DNA from: JBBDSU01 sp040904825 | Lineage (GTDB): Bacteria; Actinomycetota; Nitriliruptoria; Nitriliruptorales; Nitriliruptoraceae | Length of the DNA: 62,355 nucleotides | Reading direction: 5' to 3' | NCBI GenBank assembly: GCA_040904825.1 | Contig: JBBDSU010000005.1 | Coordinates: 1 to 62,355 of the forward strand | Position numbers and translations under genes: made by a program | In this document: positions 1-7,678 of the stretch, piece after piece | Layout: the number at the start of each line of letters is the position of its first letter | How positions within the stretch are numbered: the stretch's first letter is position 1 | The notes under the pieces: generated by a model | Seen by the model: only the letters and a program-made list of their open reading frames with translations | Told to the model about the DNA's origin: nothing | The model's database searches: none

Positions 1-1167
1 CACAGGCAGAGCCAGTACCACCGCAGCCGACCGGGCACCGGCGACTTCGGCGACCACACCGTCGAGCAGTGCCGCGACGGGCCGGGTTCCGAGGAAGGCA
101 AGACTCCACAGCGCCATGATCCGACCGCGCTGGCTGTCGTCGACTTCCGCATGCAGGCGCGCGGTTGATCGGGTGATCGCCGAGATGAATCCCCCGCCCG
201 AGATGGCCATGCCCATCATGGCAACCTCGATCGTGGGTGCCACACCCACGATCATCATTCCCGTGCCCTGCACGATCATCGCCCAGAACAGCACCCGTCG
301 CCGCCGTTGCATGCGCGGTACGAGGATCAGCGCAGTGGCGACGGCGCCGAGTCCGAACGAGCCCACCAGGAATCCGACGAACAGGTCGCGCTGCTCGAAC
401 ACATCGCGCACAAGTTCCGGCGGCAGTGTCTGCACAGGGTCGGTCGACATCGACACCGCCGCGACAGCGATCAGCAGCGCGGCGACGCGCTTGTTCGCCC
501 TGACCTGCCGCAGCGAGTCGATGAATCGGGTCCGGCCGTTGCCATGGTGGCGCTGCGGGCGGGGCCTGACGACCAACAACAAACTGATAAAGGCGACGAA
601 CGACGCCGCGTTGAGAGCGAACGCGGTGCCATAGCCAGCCCACTCGACGACTGCGGCTCCCAACACCGGCCCCACCGCCCGCGCCAGGTTGAACATCACC
701 GAGTTCAACGCCACCGCAACGTCGAGGTCTTCCTCGTCGACCAACAGCGGGACCAGCGCCATCAACGATGGCACAGCGAACGCCATAGCCAAGCCGAGGA
801 GCAGTGTTGCCATGATGACGATCGGAGCGGTCACCATCCCCGAGATCACCACGATGGCGAGCACTGCGCCGATCGCCGCCGCAGCTGTCTGAGAGACGAC
901 CAGCACCCGTCGCCGATCCCACCGGTCGGCGGCAGCGCCCGCGGCCGGTGCAAGCAGCACCGAACCGACGAACTGGGAGAAGTTGACCACCCCGACGAGC
1001 AACGTCGAGCCCGTCAGGTCGTAGACGATCAACCCTGACGCAATGTTGTGACACCACGTCCCGAGGCTCGACAGGGACCCTCCCGTGAAATAGAGCCCAA
1101 ATTCACGCTGCCGCACGACCCTGAACATGCTGCGAGGCTCACGTGGTGCCGCCGCTTGGCTGGTCAT
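1..1167 (-). CDS. MFS efflux transporter, C-terminus beyond window edge
   Basis: This frame stays open from an ATG at 1167 to the left edge (389 codons), so the C-terminus is missing. The product is very hydrophobic with about 10 membrane segments. After TM2 it has the MFS loop signature AADRWDRRRV, as in the MFS_3 (EntS/multidrug) branch. A second basic cytoplasmic loop (around MQRRRRV) follows the mid-protein break. It starts 10 nt after the mca stop, so it is probably co-transcribed with cinA-mca. Mca releases mercapturic acids that must leave the cell, so export of such conjugates is a reasonable but unproven role. A general drug exporter is the alternative. No strong ribosome binding site is visible, which fits coupling to mca. 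Confidence 0.85.
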   Translation of the reverse strand, partial: MTSQAAAPREPRSMFRVVRQREFGLYFTGGSLSSLGTWCHNIASGLIVYDLTGSTLLVGVVNFSQFVGSVLLAPAAGAAADRWDRRRVLVVSQTAAAAIGAVLAIVVISGMVTAPIVIMATLLLGLAMAFAVPSLMALVPLLVDEEDLDVAVALNSVMFNLARAVGPVLGAAVVEWAGYGTAFALNAASFVAFISLLLVVRPRPQRHHGNGRTRFIDSLRQVRANKRVAALLIAVAAVSMSTDPVQTLPPELVRDVFEQRDLFVGFLVGSFGLGAVATALILVPRMQRRRRVLFWAMIVQGTGMMIVGVAPTIEVAMMGMAISGGGFISAITRSTARLHAEVDDSQRGRIMALWSLAFLGTRPVAALLDGVVAEVAGARSAAVVLALPV

Positions 1168-1177
1168 CGATACGCGT

Positions 1178-2050
1178 TCATGTGGCGGCGTCGAGACCAG
1201 CGAAAAGGTCCGTTTCGTCAGGGGGCACGATCACGTCGCTGCGCAGCACCAGATACGCCTCGTAGGGATAGTGCGCGCGTTCCAGATCGCGCGGCACCTC
1301 GAACCATGAGCCCGACGGATCGACCTGGGTCACATGCGCCCTCAGCGCTGCATCGCGCCGATAGAACCAGTCTCCGCACTCCACTCGAGTATCGGGCACC
1401 AGACCTCCTCGACGGGCCAGCCGTTCTTCTGCGCGCTTCACATAGGAGCTATCAGGATCAACAGCCAGCATCGCATCGCGCAGCGCTTCGAGACGCTCGA
1501 TAGGAAACGTGCCAGTGGCGTAGACCTTCGGGATCCGCCAGGGACCTTGCTCGGTCGCGACACGGCCATCGAGGTCGGCGTCCGGGGCTTCCGCCAGCTC
1601 CATGGCCCGCATCGTCACGAGGTAGTTCATGATGTGATCGGGGTGCGGATACCCGCCGTCCTCCGGGTAGGTGACCACGACATGCGGGCGCTCGGACCGG
1701 ATGATCGCCGCCAGCGCAGCAGCAGGCACGTCCAGTGGCTGGCGGGAGAAGGCGCCCTCGGAAACATCGGCGGGATCTTCGTGATATCCGGAGTCGACGA
1801 ATCCCAACTGGTAGGTGCGGGTGAACCCGATCGCTGCCACCGCATCGGCAAGCTCACCTGCTCGGACCTCTGCCATGCGTTCACGCGGAACGTCTGGCGC
1901 GCTGGAGTTGAGCACATCGCCAGCTTCGCCAGCGGTGCAGGTCACCAAGGTGACTTCGACACCCTCATCGAGGTAGCGAGCAGCAGTGGCCGCACCCTTG
2001 GACGATTCGTCGTCAGGATGTGCGTGCACAAACATCAGGCGCCGCGTCAC
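1178..2050 (-). CDS. mca: Mycothiol S-conjugate amidase Mca
   Basis: The product is a 290-aa PIG-L/LmbE-family zinc amidase. The N-terminal metal motif HAHPDDESSKGAAT (residues 9-22) has the Ser-Ser-Lys-Gly form typical of Mca rather than MshB. A second metal site is in GGYPHPDHIMN. The protein ends in ETDLFAGL, the usual Mca C-terminus. Mca cleaves mycothiol-toxin conjugates into a mercapturic acid and GlcN-Ins in the cytosol. The start is GTG at 2050, preceded by AGGAAAGGAG with a 4-nt spacer and 15 nt after the cinA stop. An exporter gene follows within 10 nt. It implies a mycothiol-producing actinobacterium. Confidence 0.93.
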   Translation of the reverse strand: MTRRLMFVHAHPDDESSKGAATAARYLDEGVEVTLVTCTAGEAGDVLNSSAPDVPRERMAEVRAGELADAVAAIGFTRTYQLGFVDSGYHEDPADVSEGAFSRQPLDVPAAALAAIIRSERPHVVVTYPEDGGYPHPDHIMNYLVTMRAMELAEAPDADLDGRVATEQGPWRIPKVYATGTFPIERLEALRDAMLAVDPDSSYVKRAEERLARRGGLVPDTRVECGDWFYRRDAALRAHVTQVDPSGSWFEVPRDLERAHYPYEAYLVLRSDVIVPPDETDLFAGLDAAT

Positions 2051-2065
2051 GACGCTCCTTTCCTG

Positions 2066-3043
2066 TTAGGTCGCTTCGCCGCGCGTGCNNNNNNNNNNNN
2101 NNNNNNNNNNNNNNNNNNNNNNNNNNNNNNNNNNNNNNNNNNNNNNNNNNNNNNNNNNNNNNNNNNNNNNNNNNNNNNNNNNNNNNNNACCCTCCGACTG
2201 CTGACCCTCCGACTGCTGAGGGTTATCACGCCGAGGTTCGTCGCGATCGGCGGCATGCTCTGCGAGATACTGACGACCAGCCTCAGACGTCGCCAGGCGG
2301 TCGATCGCTGCCTCCACCAACTCTTTGGCCTGATCAACCTGGGCGTCCGGCCCGGTCAGTCGCACCAAGCTCGGCCGGCCCGGGTAGCTGCCAAGCTTGA
2401 CCTGCGGCGTGGCTTCAATCAGGTGAGCAAAGGTTGCATTGAGCAAGCTTTCGGGAAAATCGTGCCTGATTTCGACGGTGGCGGGAAGAGTGTTCCTTCC
2501 AGCGATGAGCTGCGGTTCCACCGCTTCGGTGATCAGCGTACGAAAGGCAACGGGCACTCCAGGCAGCACCACAACACTGGCACCGCCAGCGTCGCATCCT
2601 CCGTCAACATCGACCACGACAGCTGGCAGCCAGGCACCCTCAAGGATCAGGATGCGGCTGCCGTCTGGCACATGACTCATCCGGCGGATGGCATGTTCAT
2701 AGGTTGCGTCGACCTCGAACCCTCGGCTGCGGGTGCGCTCGAGGATCTCGTCCATCCTGGTTGCCAAGTGAGGGTGCTCGACCAGTCCCCTGCCAAGGCT
2801 TGCCGCCACCGCCTCGTAGGTGATGTCGTCGGGCGTCGAGCCGATGCCCCCGGAGGTGAAGACCAGCCGCGGGCGAGCACGCGCGAGCTCTGTCGTCAAC
2901 GCTTCGTCGATCGCGGCCATCTCGTCGGGAACGACGTGAATTCGCGTGAACGGCACCCCGTGCGCATGAAGCCTGCCTGCAAGCCACGGCGAGTTCGCGT
3001 CGGTGACATGGCCGCCGAGCAGTTCGTCACCAATGACGAGCAT
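2066..3043 (-). CDS. CinA-like MoCF-domain protein lacking the amidase domain (contains gap)
   Basis: Residues 1-165 form a CinA/MoCF nucleotide-binding domain (VIGDELLGG, DANSPWLAGRL, FTSGGIGSTPDDIT), followed by a short alpha/beta domain. The C-terminal nicotinamide-nucleotide amidase (PncC) domain of full-length CinA is absent. The protein instead ends in a low-complexity tail with SEGQQ repeats. The tail is interrupted by an N gap at 2089-2188, whose right flank is a 15-bp tandem repeat, so true tail length is unknown. I prefer ATG 3043 (GGAAG 5 nt upstream) over an in-frame TTG at 3058, because homologues begin right at this VIGDELL strand. It is the first gene of a cinA-mca-MFS operon. 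N-domain homologues act as ADP-ribose or NMN pyrophosphatases; activity here is unproven. Confidence 0.8.
   Translation of the reverse strand: MLVIGDELLGGHVTDANSPWLAGRLHAHGVPFTRIHVVPDEMAAIDEALTTELARARPRLVFTSGGIGSTPDDITYEAVAASLGRGLVEHPHLATRMDEILERTRSRGFEVDATYEHAIRRMSHVPDGSRILILEGAWLPAVVVDVDGGCDAGGASVVVLPGVPVAFRTLITEAVEPQLIAGRNTLPATVEIRHDFPESLLNATFAHLIEATPQVKLGSYPGRPSLVRLTGPDAQVDQAKELVEAAIDRLATSEAGRQYLAEHAADRDEPRRDNPQQSEGQQSEGXXXXXXXXXXXXXXXXXXXXXXXXXXXXXXXXXXTRGEAT
2089..2188. other. Assembly gap in the cinA-like tail
   Basis: This is 100 N of arbitrary length. The right flank has two copies of a 15-bp unit (2189-2203 and 2204-2218) encoding SEGQQ-type residues, so the gap probably hides more copies. 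Confidence 0.95.
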
Positions 3044-3166
3044 CGATGCTTCCAGCAAGCTCCAGCCCCGATCTTGTGCACGTGGTCTGAAGCCTATCCA
3101 GCACCCTGTCGCGTCTGAACAGGCCTGAGGTCAGCGGCCGACCTCGTGACGGTAGGGTCCGCCACC

Positions 3167-4084
3167 ATGGACCTTGATCATGACGACGCCAAGACCGACA
3201 TCGTGCTCGCCGGCGCGGCCGCCATATTCGGCGGGACCATCCGCGGATTTGTCAGCCAGGTTCCGGGTTACCCGCGAAGCGGCATGGCCGCGGTCATCGT
3301 CGAGGTCGCGTGGCTCATCGCGGTGACCGCACTGGTCCCCCTGATGCTGGCCCGCTACCGGGGCGACCGATGGGCTGCCTTCGGGCTCACGCAACCTGTG
3401 CGTGGCATCACCGTCGGCATCGTTGTTGCCGCCCCGATCGTCGCTGGCGGGATCGTCCTCGGCCTTGCTGGATCGGTGGCGGGGGCGGCGGCACCGGCCT
3501 GGTGGTGGGGCCGCCTGGGGGGCGCCGTGGCCGTCGGCAACGACCTCGTGACGCGCATCGCGGTGGTCACTCAGTTCGTCACGCTCGTCGTCGGAGTGAC
3601 ATTGCTCATCGCGTTCCTCGCGACGCGAGGAGCCAGCTTGCAGCGATCTCCTCAGTGGGCTCCCGTCAGAATGATCCGAACGATCGGACTGCCTGCGGTA
3701 GGTGCTGCGTTGGTCACTGGCGTCATTCGTGTGATCGTCGGCTGGCCGCTGCTGCCCGTCATCGTGCAGGTCGCGGCAGTCGCCGGTGTCCTCACGCTCG
3801 TCGACCGTCGGGTGCGGATCGCGTCACCGATGCCGCGATCCACCGTGATCGCTCCTGTCATCATCGTGGGTGTCCTGCACCTGTTCGCTGCGGGCGGCTT
3901 GTTCCGCGGCGACCTCCTTGCCGCCGTCCACGGTGGAGGGCTGGCGATCGGTGTGACGGTTGCCACAGTGCTGCTGGCCCGCACGCGGGCCACCGCCTGG
4001 GCCATCGTGCCACTGTTCGTCGCAGTTCACTTCTGGCCGCTGTGCCTGTCACCTCTGGCTATCCGCGTCCCGGGAGTGTGTTGA
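3167..4084 (+). CDS. Multi-pass membrane protein of unknown function
   Basis: The 305-aa product has about eight hydrophobic segments of Ala/Val/Gly/Ile. The phrase RYRGDRWAAFGLTQP after an early helix resembles the GLxxP turn of CPBP/Abi-type intramembrane proteases. I cannot find the EExxxR and FxxxH catalytic motifs of that family, so I leave the function open. ATG 3167 is chosen because it immediately precedes an acidic N-terminus and has TAGGG upstream; a GTG at 3146 is in frame. It is divergent from cinA, with 123 nt between the starts, and convergent with fxsA, with only 13 nt between stops. Confidence 0.75.
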   Translation: MDLDHDDAKTDIVLAGAAAIFGGTIRGFVSQVPGYPRSGMAAVIVEVAWLIAVTALVPLMLARYRGDRWAAFGLTQPVRGITVGIVVAAPIVAGGIVLGLAGSVAGAAAPAWWWGRLGGAVAVGNDLVTRIAVVTQFVTLVVGVTLLIAFLATRGASLQRSPQWAPVRMIRTIGLPAVGAALVTGVIRVIVGWPLLPVIVQVAAVAGVLTLVDRRVRIASPMPRSTVIAPVIIVGVLHLFAAGGLFRGDLLAAVHGGGLAIGVTVATVLLARTRATAWAIVPLFVAVHFWPLCLSPLAIRVPGVC

Positions 4085-4097
4085 ACGCAACCTCGCG

Positions 4098-4727
4098 TCA
4101 GCGCGACTCGGCATCAGATGCGTCAGTCTCGGTCGCATCTCGTGGCCTCGTCGAGTCACCACCCATGTCACGGGCGTCGGTAGTGCGATCCGATGCTCGT
4201 CGCACCTCAACCACCTCGACATTGAGAACCTCGGAACCGCTGCCTTGCGGCGAGTGGCCGGCTGCTCGCCGAGATCCAGCCGCCGACGGCCCATCAGCCC
4301 GACGACCGGACGCCGTCTGCCCTTGCCGGAGTCGGGCGCGTCCAGCCCAATCCCCCGCCGTATCGGCTACACGCTGCGTGGCTCTGCGGCGAACGAAAGC
4401 CAGCACGACCCGGCGCACCGGACTCATCAGCAGGATCAGGCCGACCACGTCGGTGACGAACCCGGGAGCCACGAGCAAGCTGCCACCGATGACCGCTGCA
4501 GCGCCGTGAGCGACAGCATCGCCGGGCCAGTCTCCGCGATTGACCGCTGCACGGAACTCGCCCACCGCTCGGGCGCCTTCTCGACGCAACAGCCACAATC
4601 CCACCGCACTGGCAGCCAGCAGCAACGTGATCGTCCAACCCGCGCCTATGGCTTCGTTGACACGGATGATTGCCGCGATCTCGAGGATCGGGATGGACAA
4701 TGCGATCAGTAATAGGAGCAACAACAT
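4098..4727 (-). CDS. fxsA: FxsA family membrane protein
   Basis: The product is 209 aa. The N-terminal FxsA domain (about residues 1-125) has two to three hydrophobic segments with the family features EIAAIIRVNEAIGAGWTI and APGFVTDVVGLILLMSPVRR. A charged Arg/Gly/Ser-rich tail of about 85 residues follows and looks disordered. FxsA of E. coli reduces exclusion of phage T7 by F plasmids; its cellular role is unknown. The ATG at 4727 overlaps the ATG of the opposite-strand methyltransferase gene within a single CATG. Only a weak GGAG lies before it, so a slightly internal TTG start is possible. Confidence 0.85.
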   Translation of the reverse strand: MLLLLLLIALSIPILEIAAIIRVNEAIGAGWTITLLLAASAVGLWLLRREGARAVGEFRAAVNRGDWPGDAVAHGAAAVIGGSLLVAPGFVTDVVGLILLMSPVRRVVLAFVRRRATQRVADTAGDWAGRARLRQGQTASGRRADGPSAAGSRRAAGHSPQGSGSEVLNVEVVEVRRASDRTTDARDMGGDSTRPRDATETDASDAESR

Positions 4728-4728
4728 G
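4714..4728 (+). promoter_or_regulatory. Ribosome binding site inside fxsA and shared CATG start
   Basis: AGGAG at 4714-4718 lies 7 nt before the methyltransferase ATG at 4726. That site sits inside the first codons of fxsA on the other strand, so the two divergent genes have no intergenic DNA. Each promoter must therefore lie within the other gene's coding region, or one transcript is leaderless. Confidence 0.7.
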
Positions 4729-5508
4729 ACTCCATCGTACGGGGATCCCGTCGACGCTGTCCGGCGCGCGCATGGCCGACCCGACATGGTCGTGCTTGAA
4801 GGTGTCCATGCCCTCAAGCACGCTGTGCGCTTCGGCGCACAGATCGACCTGGCCGTCACACCTGACCGTGACGAGATCGAGAAATTGCTGGCCAAACTCG
4901 CTCCCGACGTTGCCTTGCCCGCGACGACGACAGTGGTGAACGCCACCCAATGGGAGTCGATCAATACCAACCGAGGCGTGACTTCGCCGATCGTCGCGCT
5001 GGCACGACGGCCGAACGCGTCGCTGGCTGCCATGCTCTCCAGTGCTGGAGTCATCGTCGCACTGGAGGCACCGAGGCATCTGGGCAACATTGGCGCGACC
5101 GTGCGCGTCGCTGCCGCCGCAGGAGCAGCGGGGGTGCTGGTAATGGGAGGCGGCGATCCGTGGCACCCGAGCGCGGTCAGAGGAGGCGCCGGCTTGCAGT
5201 TCGCGGTCCCGACGATGCGCATCGAAAGCCTTGAGCCTCTGATGGATCATCTTGCTGCATCACCCGGTCGGCGCAGCATCGTGGCCCTCGACCCCGCCGG
5301 CGAACCACTGACCGCTGGCATGCTCGACTCGAACGCGATCGTCACCTTCGGCACCGAACGGGCCGGCTTGACAGCCGAGGTCACTGCGGCGGCAACCAGG
5401 CGTATCGCCCTTCCGATGCGACCGGGGGTCTCAAGCTTGAACCTTGCCACCGCAGTCGCGGTCACCTTGTACTGCGGCACACGCCCCGACTTCAGCCCGG
5501 CGGGCTAG
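4726..5508 (+). CDS. SpoU/TrmH-family RNA 2'-O-methyltransferase
   Basis: The product is 260 aa, the usual size of a bacterial 23S rRNA or tRNA SPOUT methylase. An N-terminal substrate-binding domain (about 1-95) precedes the SPOUT fold. Motif 1 is NIGATVRVAAAAGA, motif 2 FGTERAGLT, and motif 3 PGVSSLNLATAVAV. These residues build the trefoil-knot SAM site. The target nucleotide cannot be told from sequence. The start shares a CATG with fxsA and the stop shares a CTAG with the DUF885 gene, so both ends overlap opposite-strand genes by two bases. Confidence 0.9.
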   Translation: MTPSYGDPVDAVRRAHGRPDMVVLEGVHALKHAVRFGAQIDLAVTPDRDEIEKLLAKLAPDVALPATTTVVNATQWESINTNRGVTSPIVALARRPNASLAAMLSSAGVIVALEAPRHLGNIGATVRVAAAAGAAGVLVMGGGDPWHPSAVRGGAGLQFAVPTMRIESLEPLMDHLAASPGRRSIVALDPAGEPLTAGMLDSNAIVTFGTERAGLTAEVTAAATRRIALPMRPGVSSLNLATAVAVTLYCGTRPDFSPAG

Positions 5509-7253
5509 GACACACCTACTGCGAAGGGTCGGCGCACCGGCGACTGGTCGGCAAGGGCTGAGGCGACGATCGGGACGGTCGGTGTCCCGTGCGACAGCAC
5601 CCGCTGGTGAAAGTCTCGCACTTCGAAACGGTGACCTTCGCGTTGTTCGACTTCTCGCCGCAGATCGCCGAACTCTTCCCCGCCGATGAAGTAGGTGCTC
5701 AACTGACCTGCACTGACCTTGGCCCGCAGCAGTTTTCCGGCCGCTTCAGGCTCGGCCTGGAACGCTCCTGCTGTCAGCAATTCGATGGCAGCCGGGTCAT
5801 CGAGGTCTCCGGCGTGCAACCCGACGTCAAGCATCGCGTTCGTTGCGATCCGCAACTCCAGCTTACGTTGGGTGAACCGGTAGTCGTCGGGATCGATCGC
5901 CGACGTCGCGTCGTTGGGGAAACCGCGCGCAACTGCCTCGCGTTCGATGTACACCGCCCAGCCCTCGGCAAACACAGGGCGGGTGAGTAGTCGCCTTGCC
6001 AAGCGGGGATGGCGTGAAGCATGTTCGAGCTGGACGAAATGGCCCGGGTAGGTCTCGTGGATGGCGAGTGAGCGCAGTTGCGACGGGTGGTACTCCCTCA
6101 AGAAGGCTTGGCGCTGCTGGTCGTTGGCGGCCAGCGGGACAGGCGACAGATAGAACGTGCAGCCGGCGTCTGGATCGAGGACTGGAGGTGGAGCGATGAA
6201 CGCGACCGCGATCCCACCGAGATATGCGGGCACCTCCTCAATGTTGAGGCGATGGGCAGGTGGCACATCCGTGAACCCGGCATCCTCGGCGAACTTGCGC
6301 GCCTCGGTAACCGCCGCCCTGGCCTCGCTCACAAACCGCTCGGGCGCAACCGCGGTGTCGGAAATTGCACTCAGTGTGCGACGGATCCGGGCCGTGGGAT
6401 CATCAGGCATCGGCTCGCCGCCAAATCGGCGTGTCCATGTCGACGACGCCAGCTCGACCATCTCGGCACGCACTTCGTCGCGCCACGACTGTGCGCGCGA
6501 ATAGACATCGTTGGCGCGCATCGATGACCCCAGCGCGGTGCGCAAGACCAGCTCGTGCGCATGCGGACCCGACCGCCAGTCTGCAGCCGGTTCGTCACCA
6601 AGCTCGGACAACAGTGCCGCATAAGCCTCGAGACCTTCCACGGCGACATCCGCAGCCTGCCTGACCGGAGCGACGTCGACACCCAGGGCTTCGGCGCGGC
6701 GCGGCAAACCGTCTGCCATCAAAGCGATGACGTCGGGAATCCGCCGCTGCGCAAGATCCAAGTGAGGTGCAGGCGCTGACGCCAGCAGCGAACCAGCTTG
6801 CTCCAGCAGCATTGGCACGCGCCGTGCGCGCGCGACGGCCGCATCCAACCGTCGCCGACACTCGTCATGATCAAGTTGCGTCCGCCGCAACAACTCGTGG
6901 ATCGACGCAGCGATGGTCTCGACGGCAGCACGCGGGTCAAGCTCTAGACGAGGTTGTTCGTCCAGCGTGAAACGGCGAAATTCGACTTCGTCGCGCAGCA
7001 ACGTCAGATCGTCGCGTGCTTCACGTTCATCGGAGTCCGCAGGTTCGCCCAAGGCTCGCAGCGCTGCATCGACCTGCCGGAAAAGCTCACCAAGATCCCG
7101 TGATCGGGCCGCCATGGCCTCGGGCGAAAAATCTGGGAGCTCGCCATCGCGGTCGATCAGACCGATCCGGGTCGACTCGACCGGTGAGTACTGATGGACA
7201 TAGTCGAGATAGCGCCTCACCAGGCGCTCCGAAATCTCCGACGCTGTCTGCAC
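5505..7253 (-). CDS. DUF885 family (zincin-like) carboxypeptidase-type protein
   Basis: The 582-aa product is an all-helical DUF885 protein. The hallmark is IHETYPGHFVQLEHA in the C-terminal half, an HExxxGH-type zinc site, followed by FAEGWAVYIER, which supplies a further conserved glutamate. Family members are thought to be metallo-carboxypeptidases but few are characterised. There is no signal peptide, so it is cytosolic. The start is GTG 7253. The stop overlaps the convergent methyltransferase stop in CTAG. Length and motif order are normal for the family. Confidence 0.85.
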   Translation of the reverse strand: MQTASEISERLVRRYLDYVHQYSPVESTRIGLIDRDGELPDFSPEAMAARSRDLGELFRQVDAALRALGEPADSDEREARDDLTLLRDEVEFRRFTLDEQPRLELDPRAAVETIAASIHELLRRTQLDHDECRRRLDAAVARARRVPMLLEQAGSLLASAPAPHLDLAQRRIPDVIALMADGLPRRAEALGVDVAPVRQAADVAVEGLEAYAALLSELGDEPAADWRSGPHAHELVLRTALGSSMRANDVYSRAQSWRDEVRAEMVELASSTWTRRFGGEPMPDDPTARIRRTLSAISDTAVAPERFVSEARAAVTEARKFAEDAGFTDVPPAHRLNIEEVPAYLGGIAVAFIAPPPVLDPDAGCTFYLSPVPLAANDQQRQAFLREYHPSQLRSLAIHETYPGHFVQLEHASRHPRLARRLLTRPVFAEGWAVYIEREAVARGFPNDATSAIDPDDYRFTQRKLELRIATNAMLDVGLHAGDLDDPAAIELLTAGAFQAEPEAAGKLLRAKVSAGQLSTYFIGGEEFGDLRREVEQREGHRFEVRDFHQRVLSHGTPTVPIVASALADQSPVRRPFAVGVS

Positions 7254-7678
7254 GACTACCGCCCGCCTTCATCCGACCTTTGATCTGCACGCTAGCCAGT
7301 TCGAGCCAGCTCAGAGGCCGGCTTGGCCGCCCGGTCGTTCACCTGACGACTCACCTGCCGCCGATCGTGCCCATTCGACCGCCGGGGGCGATACCCTGGC
7401 CGTTCGGGCCACATGGCGCATAGCACGAACAATTGCCAGGCCCACTGCCGGTTCGTGAGCAGACACGCCTTGCGTGTGACGTCGCTAGACACCACGCCGA
7501 CGAGTCCGCTGGCCACTGGCAGCCTTCAGCCCGCATCGAACGAACCGCTCGGGTCGAGTCCGCAAGGCTCACCCGACGCGACCCCGAACATTGCGGGCCG
7601 CTGATGCGCGATCTTCAGACTTCACCCCAGCGAGCACTCTCGCGCCGGTCTCGAGGATCGCCCGACCGAGAGATCGAC
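7254..7678. other. Intergenic region upstream of the helicase
   Basis: This 425-bp stretch separates two divergent genes and must hold both promoters and probably a long helicase leader. Several short frames cross it but none has homology or codon use I can support. The helicase frame itself is open upstream of the chosen start as far as 7433. Confidence 0.5.

Noticed and set aside
307..1038. 243-aa plus-strand ORF rich in Arg/His/Asp
   Set aside because: It is antisense to the MFS transporter; its composition is typical of a high-GC shadow frame.
3146..3166. Upstream GTG start for the 3167 membrane protein
   Set aside because: It lacks a ribosome site and adds a non-conserved polar stub.
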